Assembly (NCBI RefSeq): GCF_001949145.1
Contig: NW_019091465.1
Span: 692,516-756,515, forward strand
Direction of reading: 5' to 3'
DNA from: Acanthaster planci
Taxonomy: Eukaryota > Echinodermata > Asteroidea > Valvatida > Acanthasteridae
DNA length: 64,000 bases
Position 1 is the first letter of the stretch. Each line of letters starts with the position of its first letter. Shown here one piece after another: positions 1 through 11,415 of this stretch. The position numbers and the translations under genes are program-made. A model generated the notes under the pieces. That model was given only the letters and a program-made list of their open reading frames with translations. It had not been told where the DNA came from and did not search any database.

Positions 1-635
1 GCTAGTCACAAGTAATAGGGTGACCAATTGCTAAAGCATGTGAATCGGCTTAAGACAGAATGACTCATGGTGGACTTCTGACGGACTTATAATTACAAGT
101 CCCTGCAGGGACTTCTGATGGACTTGAATACTACACTGATTTGGCCTGTTTCCTGTACACATTTGACATGTTTGCCTACCAAGGCCCATACCACTGCTGT
201 TTGGTCAAAAAATGGGGTTCAGTAGGATAGTTAGTCAACAGATGTGCTCAGATACATGTATTATATTATGAAGTAGTTAAGTGCAGTGCTGTAGACTACC
301 AAAATTAAAAAAAAGCACTAGCAGCAAGTGGATGTGGCCATTTTACCACAGGTACTAAATGGCCCAAGAGGTAACTCGCTTGAATTTTAGTTTCATGGCT
401 CTTGCTACATCTGAAAGTGCTGTTGACGGCTACATATAACGGTACCAGCTGAATCTTGTGGCCATTATGTAGCCATTCCCTATAGGCATGTGTATTAATT
501 TACTAGGGACCTTAATAGTCATAATGTGACAAGGATCGGTGTGTGTTCAATGACGATGAGAAAACATAACCAGAACCTCTGAAGGATTAGATTTGTGGCA
601 GGTTTCAGTGTGTTTGTTTTTATTTCACCATGCAG
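1..635 (+). other. KMT2A: Intron upstream of the first KMT2 exon in the window
   Basis: No coding exon is recognisable here. The stretch ends in a pyrimidine-rich tract and the acceptor AG at 634-635, so it reads as the 3' part of an intron of the KMT2 gene; its donor lies outside the window. A perfect 18-bp palindrome (AAGTCCCTGCAGGGACTT) lies at 97-114, next to a near-duplicated GGACTTCTGA word. Confidence 0.7.
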
Positions 636-832
636 ACCATCCAAGAGGGTAACTTTGCTGTCCTCCGGCGTGTTTGCGTCAGCTTGGACAACATGAAGCT
701 CAACCGCAACTTCACCCAGGGTCTGGAGGTCAGCCGCATCAACGTGATGGTGGGATCGCTGACCGTGGATGACCTGGGGCGCCTAGGGCCGGCCTCGGAC
801 CAGCAGGACACGCTGTACCCGCTAGAGTTCAG
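636..832 (+). CDS. KMT2A: KMT2A/B (MLL/trithorax) exon: N-terminal half of FYRN
   Basis: Coding exon of a histone H3K4 methyltransferase of the MLL/trithorax class, which acts in the nucleus in a COMPASS-like complex with WDR5, RBBP5, ASH2L and DPY30. It starts after an acceptor (ATGCAG) and reads in phase 0. It ends at 832 in AG before GTGAGG, two bases into an Arg codon. The peptide contains VSRINVMVGSLTVDDLGRL and LYPLEFR. These form the first half of the FYRN domain, completed by the next exon. In mammals FYRN pairs with the C-terminal FYRC to hold the two halves of processed MLL together. Upstream exons (CXXC, PHD fingers, bromodomain) should lie to the left of the window. KMT2A and KMT2B are vertebrate duplicates, so the symbol means the single pre-duplication ortholog. 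Confidence 0.88.
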
Positions 833-1504
833 GTGAGGCTTGATGCCTGAGTTTGAAAGGAGTTATGTTTCCTGTGCATTAAAAGTGCCAAAAATATGCC
901 GTTTTGGTCGATAAGCAGAGCTCTGTTACGCGAACTTTGGCAAGAGGAGATGGTTAGATTCGGGGAGCATCTCAAATGAAGAATTGCTGAGGACCATTCC
1001 AATGAGTTCATACATTTCCATTTCAAACACAGTTTTCCATGAAGGAGCATACTAGCTGGAGCATCACTTTCAAGCATCAATCACCAATGGATTTTGTCTC
1101 TGAAGCATTTGTAGCCATCTGTGCCGTGGAACTCTCACAAGCTACCAAGAGCACTCCGCACAGCATTTATTTTTACCCTCATGGTCACATCACAGATGTA
1201 CAGCAGTGTGACTTGATGTTTCACTCACATCAATTTTAGTCATCAATGTGACATTAATGTGAATTTCGCACAATTGTCCAGAAGCTTAAGGCCTCTGGAC
1301 TTCACAATATAAAGATAAGAAATCAGTGTAATCAGCCATTTTCCTGATAAAACTGTGCCTTTGATTTTGTGAACGCTGCTCAGAATATGTGGTCTAAGTT
1401 TGGATAGAACACTATATAGAATGACATCGTTTTAATGTCCACTTTTTCTTTTTTACTTTGCCATTGTGTAATACAGTTCTCAACATTTTTCCATGTGCAC
1501 ACAG
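833..1504 (+). other. KMT2A: KMT2 intron within FYRN
   Basis: GT-AG intron: donor GTGAGG at 833, acceptor CACACAG ending at 1504. It splits an Arg codon in the FYRN domain. I see no embedded gene or notable repeat. Confidence 0.85.
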
Positions 1505-4500
1505 GTGCCAGAGAGTTTATTGGAGTACATTTGATGCAAGACGCCGCTGTGTCTACACCATCCGCATCTTTGAGTACAAAGCAGCTGCTACCCCAAAGTC
1601 TCCCCTCGATGTCAACCACACCACAGCTCACAGCCCCGGAACCCTCAACAGGCGGAAGTCTCACCCTCACATCACGGAGCTTGGTAGCGACATGCCCATC
1701 ATCCCCGAGATGGACGAGGATGGTGCTCAGATTCTAGGACTTGAGAAGCCTGGGGTGGAGATGATGGACGGGGTCTTTGAGCTGTCCTTGGACAGCACTG
1801 GGCTGGAATCCCTGTTGGATCCCGAAACGATGCTGCAGTGCGAGGCGGAGCTCCGAGATGGGGGCGTGGACCCAGAAGCTGCCTTGTCTGCAGCCCTGGA
1901 GCAAGTGGATGCTGAAATTGCCATGCAAATGGGTGAGGCTGAGCTAGCCATGCAAGACCGGTCCCAAGGGGCAGAACTAGAAGCAGCAGCCACTTGCTTA
2001 GATGTTCCTGATGAAGGTGTGGATGCTTTGAGCAAGAGCTGTCCAACATTTGAAGCTCAAGAGCTACCTGAAGCCTTCAAGACCTCCCCTGAGGATATCA
2101 GGCTTACCCAGTCCTTTCCATCTCCCTCTGTCAGTCTAGCTATGAACACCACCGGCCTGTCAGAGAAAACTCTGAAACACTTGCCACAGGGAGCTATTAC
2201 AAATCAGAGAATGACAATTGCGGATGTACAGAGAGATGACTCTGATCTCTCAGATAACCTGAGTCGGATGGTGATGAGTTTGAATTATGCTGCCCAGTGT
2301 GGGAGAATTGAGGAAGCCAGGAGAAGATCTTCTCAGGACAGTGAAGCCTCATCGAGTATGTCTGAAACGAGAGCACTGGCAATTAACCCACCTGAGCCTA
2401 CAGCTCAGGCACCATCAAGCGAGCAGGTTTCGTGTACTTCTTCAAATTTTGCAATACCAGTCAATTCAGAGAGCCCCAGCTTGACCACAAATCAGGGCAT
2501 TACCTGCATTACTACCATGAATTCCCCGGAGGTGCCCTCATCAGAGACAGCGGTACATTGTACTCGAACAGATGCTGGATCTGAAGCAGAGATGTCCAAC
2601 ATGCCGTCACAGACACTCACTTCCAAAGGATCTCTGGACTCAAACTGTCGCAGTCATGACTTGGGATCTGTCCTCGCCACCACCTCAGCTGAGGTTTCAG
2701 TTTCAGATAGGCACGAGAATGTGCCAACATCTCACATGCCTGCCATCCCTCGGACAAGCAGCAGCTGTGGGAGCCTTGCTTCCCCAATGCTCGATACCCA
2801 AGCTGAACTTTGCTCGGAGAAGGTTTCATCCGGGGACACTCCCACAAGATCTATATTCAAATTCATCGACAGCCTGTTGACAGAGGGGGTTACCCAAAAG
2901 ACCCTTGCACATGACTTGCCTTCACCGTTAATATCCCAGAAGACAGAGAGCAGCCCTCCTGGAGGCCTTCCTCTAAGTACTGGTGAAGAGCAGGAGGAGA
3001 CAACAGAGGAGAGTCTTTCCTCCAAAGCTTGTGGTGCTTCTAGAACAGTACAAGTGGGAAGTAATGAGGGAGCTTGTTCCAAAGGTCCTGTGGAGCCTAA
3101 GCCAGCGGATAATAGTCAAATTAACCATCAAAATGAAAGGTTACCAACAGTCACTAAAACTGGTAGTGGCAACACTCCTAGAGGTTGCTTAGTACTGGCA
3201 GGTTTTGAATCAGACTCTCAGGACGGGTGCTCCAGTTCGCAAGAGAGCATGGGTGCTTCGAAGAGTACACAAGATACCTGCTCAGATGAGGACACCGACC
3301 TGAGCCAGCACACGAGGGACATCGTCGCAGATGTAATCGAGCTGGAAAGCCTGCGCGAATATTCGGCCAAGCGTGGAGACCTCTTGTCAGTCACAGAGGG
3401 GGATGACGGCCAGCTGAATGAGAGCGAAGTGGACTCCTCCGTAGGCACGCCTGGTGGCACTTCAAGCACTGTGGAACTGACACCGCAGCCTATGCTGAAT
3501 AGACGAAGTCTAGGTTGCCACCTAGAAACTGGGAGAACTCTGTCAGAAAACAGAGAGTATCAGAGTGCGCATCCTGACGCAAAAGTGACTTTTGATGCCA
3601 AGAGTGCAATTCTCTCAGAATTTGAATTAGAATCTAACAGAATTCATGCAGTGGGTTCTGCTGAAGCACAGTCAGATGTCATAGTCCAGTTTAAGTCCAG
3701 TCACCCAGCTCTATACATGGAGGACCCTAAGCCCTCATTACTTAATGTTATTGAAGCTGTTGAAGCTACTCCTGGAAGAAGGGATGAATTAACCGACCTA
3801 CAATCCTCTTTTAAAAAGGAGCTAGACACCCTGGGGATTCAGTCAAATGTAATTGATGACTTGACTGTGGATGCAGGATCTACATTAAGTGCAGCTGCTC
3901 TGGCACCTTCAGCACATGCATCCTATGGAGGCTTGAAGAGCTCATCAACAGAAGATACAGCTGTCAGGAGCTCTACGCAGTGTGGAAAGCAAGAAGTGGA
4001 CAGGTATGGAGAATCCCCAAGGACGGCAAGGCAAGTTTCTGTCACCGATGAGGCTAGCTGCAGTAGCAGTCTCGGTGCAGAAAGCATGGAAATCGATGCT
4101 GGTTTGCCAGCGTGCTTGTCATCGGAAGGGGAGAGTGAATCTTGCAAAGCTGAGAGGGAATTCAATGAACCGGAACACACTTGGACAGATAGCAAGGTTT
4201 CTGCCAGTTCTGCGGAATCTGGACAGGGTGGTCAGGGAGAGACCGTGATGCATGAGGAATTACCTGCTACGCAAGAAGTGCTGATTGACGAAGTTACTCA
4301 AGGCAAGTGCTCAGATCATAAGAGACACCTGGATGCAGTTACACCCTCAGAAGGCGGCCCTGGGTCTGCAGGAGAGATTCCAAAAGTTAGTGCAGAGGAA
4401 ATGGAAGAGCCACTTGCTAAGAGAAGGAAAATAGAGGACCCAGAGGCTGATGAGCCCCACAAGATTTCCGAGTCATCTTCGCAACATATTGCTCAAGCTG

Positions 4501-7500
4501 AAGTTAACTCTCAACCAGCTTGCTCCGACCAAGTTCTGGATTTGAGTCTGCCACCACACCTCTGTCCTGATCCTGATGAAAAGAATGAAGGCCCCAGGAG
4601 TTGTAGCCTTTCCAGCACATCCAGCTTGACCTCTGCTCCCAGAGGTGGGTCCATCAGCAGTCTCTCTGTGCAATCCTGTGAAAAAGAGGCGGAGCAGAAT
4701 GCAACAACTGGAAGCACTGTGGGTCTCGATAAAGATGTAGCCGAAATGGAAGTTGACAGGCCCTTGCATTCACCCAAAAGTGTCTGTGGTGAGGGGAATG
4801 TGCTGGATATGAGGCAGATAACGACAGCGTCAAGTCAAAGAGTCAGTGATGCGGTTGTATCAGAAGTGTTGGCTGTCACGTTGGCACTGGAAAGTAGACC
4901 CGAGAATCAGCCTTGCTGCACTGCAGAGGAGGCAGACGATGATGTTTTTCTTGAGAACAGTTACAGGGATACAGAAATGCATACAAGTGATCGTGGTGAA
5001 CGCATCTCAGGCGAAGAGCCTGTCAAGATGGACATGTCCCAAACGCTGCGAAAAGCAGTCGTTGTCCTCCATGACATCTACAAAGTGCATAATAACAGAG
5101 TGCGAAGTATGTCCTGTGATTTGTACTCAAGTCCTTCGAAAGATTCTGAGAGGTCCATGCCAACCACCCCAATATCTGACAGAAGCCTGTCTCTCAGTTC
5201 AGCTGCGTCCCTCCCAACAAAAGCCAGATCACTACCAAATACACCATCGTTTTCACAAAGTTTGTCAAAAGAGTCAACTACTCTTGTCACAGGTGGAAGG
5301 CGTGAAAGGGGTGCGTCTGAATCGGAAGTTACCCATATGTATTCCAGATCAGAGAAGGGTGATGACCACGTGGTTTTTGAATCTCACTGTACGGCAAACG
5401 ATAATTTGCTAGAGGAAGAGCACCTGACAAAATTATCTGAGAAGCTCAACCAGAACAAATTTCACGTCAGTGAAGGCACAGAGGAGAGAGAAGTGCCAGA
5501 CAAAGGTGTCACAGAGCCAGCAGTGGAATACATCCTGGATGAGAAAACTGGCAGTTTTGTTGCTGCTCCCATCTTTCCCGACAGTAGTAAGGATGATTTT
5601 GCAGCTAGCCAAATTCCTCTAGAACGAAAGAAGTATCCGATGAGATCAACCTTCTCCCGTCTCACCCGCATCGTTGAGAAGTCAGAAGAGAGAGTTCCTC
5701 GCCGCAAGAGGAACTCAAGCAGCGCCTCGTCCTCCAAAGAGATGTCCTTAGAGGGCATTTCATGCAAGGACAATGTTCAGCTGGAAGGTGATGAGAGTGA
5801 GCCCACACTCGCAGGAACACCCCAGCTGCCAATGAAAAGACGTCGGGGTCGGCCGCCTAAAAGTAAGACTCCAGTCTCAACCAGGAGAGAGGAGGACGAA
5901 GAAAGAGATATGGATGCCTCTCAAAATGGAGCCCAGGAAGAAAGCAACACATCCTTTGGGCTATCTCTGAAAAGTGCTCAGCGGCGGCTGCAGATTTCCA
6001 TGAACGAAAAGGGAACCAAGGGAAATGACAAGGGACACAAGGAAGGAGATGAGTGTGAGACAGGGACGCGGAGTTTGAGGAGGAGAACTACGAGAGTCCT
6101 ATACTGTGAAAATACCAGAACGCGAATTACTGCCACCCTCAACAACAAGATTACCACTGTTCCTGGTGAAAAAGATGGGCAGAAACCTGAGGTAGAACCC
6201 AAAGAGAATTCGCCAGCCAATGCAGTACCTGCCAAGACAAAGGACAACAAGCAAACCACCGAAAGTGAGACGGCAGTAGGAAGGCAGATGCCACGTGATG
6301 AGCTGAAAGCAGAGAGCAAAGATAAAGGCACTGATTTGGATGCAGTAAAACCTTCTGAGGAACTTAGGGTCTCGTCTGCAGAACCAGTCAAGCCTGTGAG
6401 GCGTTGGCCTCTTAAACGGGTCATGGGGGACTTTGTGTCCAACGAGGCGCTGCTGGATCTCTGGACAGGGCTTCAGCCAGATTTAGGCCCCTTGAAGCAG
6501 AAATCAAAGGAAATAGAAGAACCAAAAGTATCGGAGAGCTCAGTTGGGTCCATCGTGCCCAAGAACCCCTCCGACAAAAATAAGAAAGATCCTGCAAAGG
6601 TTGTAGTCAGCACCAGTTTGGTTCCAAGAAGTGTTTCCCGCGTGGTTGTCTCAACATCATCGCCTGTGGTCACAGCTGGTTCAGCAGGCCTCTCGATCAA
6701 TCGAAATGACTACCTTAAGTGTCTCTTCCGCAGCAATGCTAGCAGCCAGCTGCAGAGGGTCAAGCTGGCTACGAACCCACAGAACAAGACCGGAACCTCC
6801 GAGTGCATGATCACGAGTCGCCAGGTAATCCTGCTGAAGCCCGGGGAGGTGCTGAAGATGAAGAACACAGGAGAGAGAGGGCGTGGTCGAGGCCGGGGAA
6901 GGGGTAGGGGTAGGGGAAGTGTTGGGCAAGAGGTACACCAACAAGCAGATGAATCCCTCCAACCATCCCATCAAGACAAGCAGTCGTGCTGGACCATGGA
7001 GACAAATCGCAAAGTTGGAGAAAACTCAGTCGTTACTAACCCAGAGAGTGATGGTCCCTCTGCCACCGATGCCTTAGCAGATGGACCAAAAAGGACCCCA
7101 GTTGATGATAATGCTGCCCTTCAGAAAAAACTGTTTGAGAGGACCGCCGCATCTCTGGGTTTTCAGATAGGCCAGGCTAAGTCTGCCAAAAAATCCAACG
7201 CGAGCAGTGAGCCAGTGAAAGCAGGCCCGATGCCCCTCACAACCCAAAATGTGTCCGGTGCCTTCACTACAATCAAGACTTCGAGAGTCTCTACGGCAGT
7301 TTCTGTTGTGCCAAGCTTGTCAAGAGTTTCAACTGCCCAGAGCATCTTGCGACCGTTTGGGGCATCAGCTGGAACAGTTACTCCTAAGGTAACATCCGTC
7401 CCGACAGTCTCCACCCCACGTGCCTCAGCCAGTCCTGACAACATGTCCCTTACACATGTGAGCGTGCCATTGTCTCGGACTTGTACCAAATCGGAAACCA

Positions 7501-8490
7501 CTGGTTTCCTGCAATCTCCTGTGTCGTCTCCTCCTGTAGTTACACTGGTGACCACAACGCAGGTGCTCAACTCAACCAGTCAGTGTCTGTATGCTTGCCC
7601 TACTACAAGCGGCTCGTTCAACAACCAAGCAGAACAGGCACAGGAACCCTCCCCAGTCCGCCCTGCCTTGACCAGTGCATACTCCACCCTGCTGCCCACT
7701 GTCCCCAACACCGGTACATCTTCCGTTCATCCGTTCTTGAGCCAGGTCAACACACCCAGATCCATCAAGACATTGCCAAGCATCCTCAGCCCTGTCCTAG
7801 GCTGCAACACCGTCATCCCCGGGACAACCAGGTCCCCTTTCACACAGTTCATGACCCACGCTCCTACACCTGTCGTTTCGGACAGGGCCTTGTTCGCTCC
7901 AGCAACAACCATACTAGGTGACGGGATGCTGCCACCTATTCCAACCAGCCCTCTCCCGGTTTCAGTCTTGCCCTCCCAGGCGTCGCTGTCACTAGCATCA
8001 CCTCAGAATGCCGTGGACCAGCTCTGGTCCATCATCCAGCAACAGGCTCAGCAAGCTCAGTGCTTGGGCATGCAGCCCATTAAGCAGCAGCAGCAGGATG
8101 ACCAGCTCCCCATCCCTACCACCTCCGTCTTGCCCGAGGCTCCACCGACATCCATCCCTTCTGCTTCCTCCCCGAATCCCTTGAAGAGGCCTGCCCCAGA
8201 GGAGCGGGACAAGAAGCTCGTCGGGGCAAAACGTCGGAAGAATCCAGTCGAGACGCGGATCTGGTTTGACGAGTTGGGCCAGCTGCATGCATGCGAAAGT
8301 TTAGCAGTGAGCTCGCCTCTGCAACATCCTTCTTCCCAGGAGAGGCAACTGAAACCCTCCCGGCCGAGAGCTCGCATCAAGAATGCCTCAGGTCCGAGGA
8401 TGAAGATGCCCACCTTTTCGGAAAACCAGGATGATAGCCCCTTGACCAAAGCAGATGACACTGAAACAGCATATGGGAGTCTAGCAAGAG
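1505..8490 (+). CDS. KMT2A: KMT2A/B giant central exon: FYRN C-terminal half plus long disordered region
   Basis: A 6,986-bp coding exon from acceptor ACAG (1504) to donor GTAAAT (8491), open throughout and ending in phase 1. It opens with CQRVYWSTFDARRRCVYTI, the conserved second half of FYRN. The rest, about 2,300 residues, is Ser/Thr/Glu/Pro-rich and probably disordered. Landmarks: an AT-hook-like KRRRGRPPK (about 5835-5861); seven consecutive Arg-Gly pairs (6876-6917); a short poly-Gln (about 8083-8094); and a hydrophobic acidic helix NEALLDLW (about 6441-6464) that could be an activation motif. Mammalian KMT2A also encodes FYRN to pre-FYRC in one very large exon, but that exon is only about 4.2 kb, so this version is much longer. 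The Taspase1 site of MLL (Q-[hydrophobic]-D-G) was not found by eye; the nearest words are QLEGDES (5778) and MMDGVFE (1761). Confidence 0.93.
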
Positions 8491-9479
8491 GTAAATCTGA
8501 TTGTTCATCATTGCTTGTTTGTAAAATAGCCTGAGCTCCCTCGTACATGTAATTAACTCCATACCTCTAAGAACGTAGTCTTTATTCTGATAATTCTTGA
8601 TACCAGGTTTTGAAATCTTGCTTTCAAACAAGAAATGATTATTAAGTCAAAATCAATATACCAAAGGTGGTCATATAAACAATCTGGCATTTAAAAATAA
8701 CCTTTATTTTCAAATAAGTTTTTTTTTCTGGGGGGGTACTTTGTTGGCAGATGATACAAGATATGATTTCAGCTTTTTTGTGTAGATGTTGACCCTGAAT
8801 TTCAGCTTTGTGGTACACCTGGAGTGTACAAACGTATGGGATCTTTTTAAATTTCAGCTTTTTGCTTGCTTTTTTTAGCTTTAATTTTAAGTGGCCACTA
8901 TGCCTCTGATGTTGAAAACCTTTGACATCTGCCTGTGTGACGAGACAGGGCATTTTTGGACATTTGTTTTGCCCACCTGTACGACCCTTCCTCTACTTGC
9001 GTCAATCTGGCAGACCTTCTCCAGCGCACCCACTAGTTTTGAGACATCCTCGGATGGTACAAGGTCTCTTGTGCAATTGTCCCTCTTGTCTGCCCTCACT
9101 GCTGTGGCATGGTACTTGAAGATTTTGGCCTCAAGGAAGCGTCGCGTGGCGCCCTTGATAAAGATTTTTACGGTCAACAGCACCGACTCTGTGATGGCAT
9201 TCACCCCTTTTGCCAGTTTCCCGATGGGATGATTTCATCAATGTGCCTAGTTTTGCCATTAGTGTTACATTTGCCAGCCCCAGAAAATGGCAAAGATTTT
9301 GTTTTCATGCTTTTGGCCAGTGCTTGATTGTTGCTTGCTACAAACATTTTGTGAAGAAATAGCAACAGGTTTCCCTTCTGAATGTCCAGTAGTTTCTGGT
9401 AATTTTAGGCAGCAGCATACAATCAAGCTCAACCATCCAAGTTCCTAAATATTTCGAAAACACCTTTTTTTTTTCACAG
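8491..9479 (+). other. KMT2A: KMT2 intron before FYRC
   Basis: GT-AG intron with donor GTAAAT and a strong poly-T acceptor (TTTTTTTTTTCACAG). Its middle holds a protein-like reading frame on the opposite strand, described separately. Confidence 0.85.
8887..9347 (-). pseudogene. Antisense, apparently frameshifted small coding sequence in the KMT2 intron
   Basis: On the minus strand an ATG at 9347-9345 opens a frame reading MFVASNNQALAKS and later HIDEIIP. Around 9222-9230 the protein-like frame shifts by one base, and continues as GKLAKGVNAITESVLL to a TAA at about 8887. Together it would be about 150 residues, rich in K, R, V, A, D and E. After the stop the strand is A-rich (TAAAATTAAAGCTAAAAAAAGC), as in a decayed poly(A) tail. 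I see no intron. I do not recognise the family. The simplest reading is a processed pseudogene or a transposed gene fragment. A sequencing error hiding an intact intronless gene is the alternative. The plus-strand frame across the same bases (8891-9232) is Cys/Phe/Leu/Ser-rich and less protein-like. Confidence 0.45.
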
Positions 9480-9788
9480 CCCAAGGCAACACATCCAGGA
9501 GACCGACAAAGGTACCCGCCCGCATCCCACCCAAAGCCCCCGCCCACCAAGTGGACCCCCAAACCTTCCAAGCCTCTGACGAGAACAAGGAGAATCTGGT
9601 GGATAGGGGTAGCGCCCCCCGGCCGGCCCCCGTCCAGGCCAATGAGGGCTTCAAGCTGCTTTTCGAGGTCAAGAGCGACGATGGGTTCGAGACCCGGGCG
9701 GAGACCATGGAAGAGGCGTGGCGCCAGGTGGTGGAGAAGGTGCAGGAACGGCGTAACGACACCCGCTTGAAGAGCCTGTCATTCGCTG
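9480..9788 (+). CDS. KMT2A: KMT2A/B exon: N-terminal part of FYRC
   Basis: Exon from acceptor TTCACAG (9479) to donor GTAAGG (9789), entered and left in phase 1. The first part is a Pro-rich linker (TKVPARIPPKAPAH). The second part contains FEVKSDDGFETRAETMEEAW and RLKSLSFAG, the conserved start of the FYRC domain seen in MLL proteins. FYRC folds together with FYRN into one module; in mammals this keeps the N- and C-terminal MLL fragments associated after cleavage. The phase match with both neighbouring exons supports the boundaries. Confidence 0.95.
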
Positions 9789-10811
9789 GTAAGGAAGATG
9801 CACGTAATGTTTAACTTGCCCTTTCCCTCTAAGGGGTGGAGCCCATCGTCTGGTTTCCAGACCCCCAAAAATCCCCATGAATGTGATGGACTGGTTCCCG
9901 CCCCCACTTGGTTTCCAGACGTCTCACAGATGTCCTCCGAACGTAGGGAGCGATAGCGAATAATGAAAGCGGAGAAATCCTGCGGGTTTAATGTTAATGA
10001 GGAAACCATGCCCGCTTGAAACACAAATCAAGCAGGAGTTGATAGAATATTTTGCCTTTTCTTCTTTATTGCCGAAAATAACTTCACCATAAACTGTTTA
10101 TTTATCTAACATTTAACAAAATAACCACTGATTTATCGATGTGATCACCCTCTGATCAACAGCATATTAACAAGGATAGTTACTTGTGTATTATTTGCTT
10201 TTCAGCTGAAATGTAACTCATGTTTTTAAAGCATTGCTATCGGTCTGACAAAAATTAAATATTCAGCATCCAAATTGACAGGGCTAATCGCATACTCAGA
10301 CCTGCCAACCTTGCCGTATGCCTTCCTGAGGTCAGGCATTACCACACAATAGATTAAAAGGTATTTAAATGAGCCCTCAGTTTATTTAAAATTGTAATCT
10401 ATCGTGTGGTAATACCTGACCACAGGAAGGAGTACGGCATAATGACAGGTCTGCTTACGTGAAATTGCAGCTAGCTCTCGGTCCCTGAACAATAGGGATG
10501 GGGACCAGTCTGTGCATTTAAGAGATCTGTTGGTCTCGTAACCATCACAGTGGTGTGACAGTATAGGGGTAGACCTCTTCCCATTTCCAAAATTTTTGGC
10601 GAAGGGATGATCAGGATTTCAAAAAGTGTCAATTTCAAACGTGATGAAATTTTTCTGGTAATTTCCCAAATCATTTTACATACCTACCGGTATTGCCTGC
10701 GACTACTTCAATACGAGACATATTTTACACCACTGGGAGGCATGGTGACTAGGCATTTTCTGTTAGCTGTTCAATGATTTCTTTGAGCTGAGTGTACCGG
10801 GGTTTCTCCAG
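9789..10811 (+). other. KMT2A: KMT2 intron within FYRC
   Basis: GT-AG intron from GTAAGG to TTTCTCCAG. It carries a 157-bp inverted-repeat element at 10297-10453, listed separately. The word TGGTTTCCAGAC occurs twice near 9850 and 9909. No coding sequence is evident. Confidence 0.85.
10297..10453. mobile_element. Palindromic MITE-like element in KMT2 intron
   Basis: The left arm starts CAGACCTGCCAACCTTGCCG and the right arm, reverse-complemented, starts CAGACCTGTCATTATGCCG. Both continue through TCCTG-GGTCAGG-ATTACCACAC-ATAGATTA. The arms are about 70 bp with scattered mismatches around a short A/T-rich centre, so the whole element could fold as one hairpin. The structure fits a non-autonomous DNA transposon. 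I see no second copy in the window. Confidence 0.7.
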
Positions 10812-10948
10812 GTGTGGATTCCATGAAGATGCTCGGAATCAAGCATGATGCCCTGGTCTTCCTCATCGAGCAGCTCTTCGGCGCCAAGAACTGCAAGCGA
10901 TACCAATTCAAGTTCCACCAGCGACATGCTGAAGCGGCCACCGAAGAG
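10812..10948 (+). CDS. KMT2A: KMT2A/B exon: C-terminal part of FYRC
   Basis: Exon after CTCCAG, entered in phase 1 and ending in phase 0 at GTGAGT. It encodes VDSMKMLGIKHDALVFLIEQ followed by LFGAKNCKRYQFKF, the second half of FYRC, with the conserved MLGI-HDA and GAK-C-Y-F-FH pattern of MLL proteins. It joins the preceding SFAG without a gap relative to the family. Confidence 0.95.
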
Positions 10949-11415
10949 GTGAGTGACCACTCCCTGGTCATCAAACACCGGTCTTGCATGCCCAAAACAA
11001 ATGACTGTTCTACATAATATGTGATATTTAGTGTGCAAAACATTTCCTTGTGGCCGAATAAAATTTGGCTTGAGTTGACGTTTAGTGGTGAAATATGGGA
11101 AGCATGAGAATTAGGGTCTTAGATTCACGGGGCATCGTTTTGGTTACCTCTGTTTTTCAAAAAAAGACTAGGTCGTTCGAGAACCAAGTCCTTGAAGTCA
11201 CCACACCATTTGGGACATGTTCAGTGCATGTGGGTTGGCATACGGTTGCACTGACAGGGCCAATGTTGCATGCATATTTTTATTGCCAAGTGTTTGTTTG
11301 TTACAAAGTATCAGGCATAGTACTTGCATTTCAGTTTGAGGTAACAGCAACGAAATGTATCTTGTGTAAACAAAATTGATATTCTGGCTTATCTGCTGTT
11401 TTTTTTCCCCGCAAG
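10949..11415 (+). other. KMT2A: KMT2 intron before the Win-motif exon
   Basis: GT-AG intron: donor GTGAGT, acceptor CCCCGCAAG. Nothing notable inside. Confidence 0.85.

Noticed and set aside
1699-2049. Minus-strand frames under the giant KMT2 exon
   Set aside because: Antisense shadows of a codon-biased exon; the plus-strand frame is fixed by FYRN and by phase agreement with all later exons.
8891-9232. Plus-strand open frame in the KMT2 intron
   Set aside because: It lies antisense to a more protein-like minus-strand frame and has a Cys/Phe/Leu/Ser composition typical of a reverse-strand shadow.
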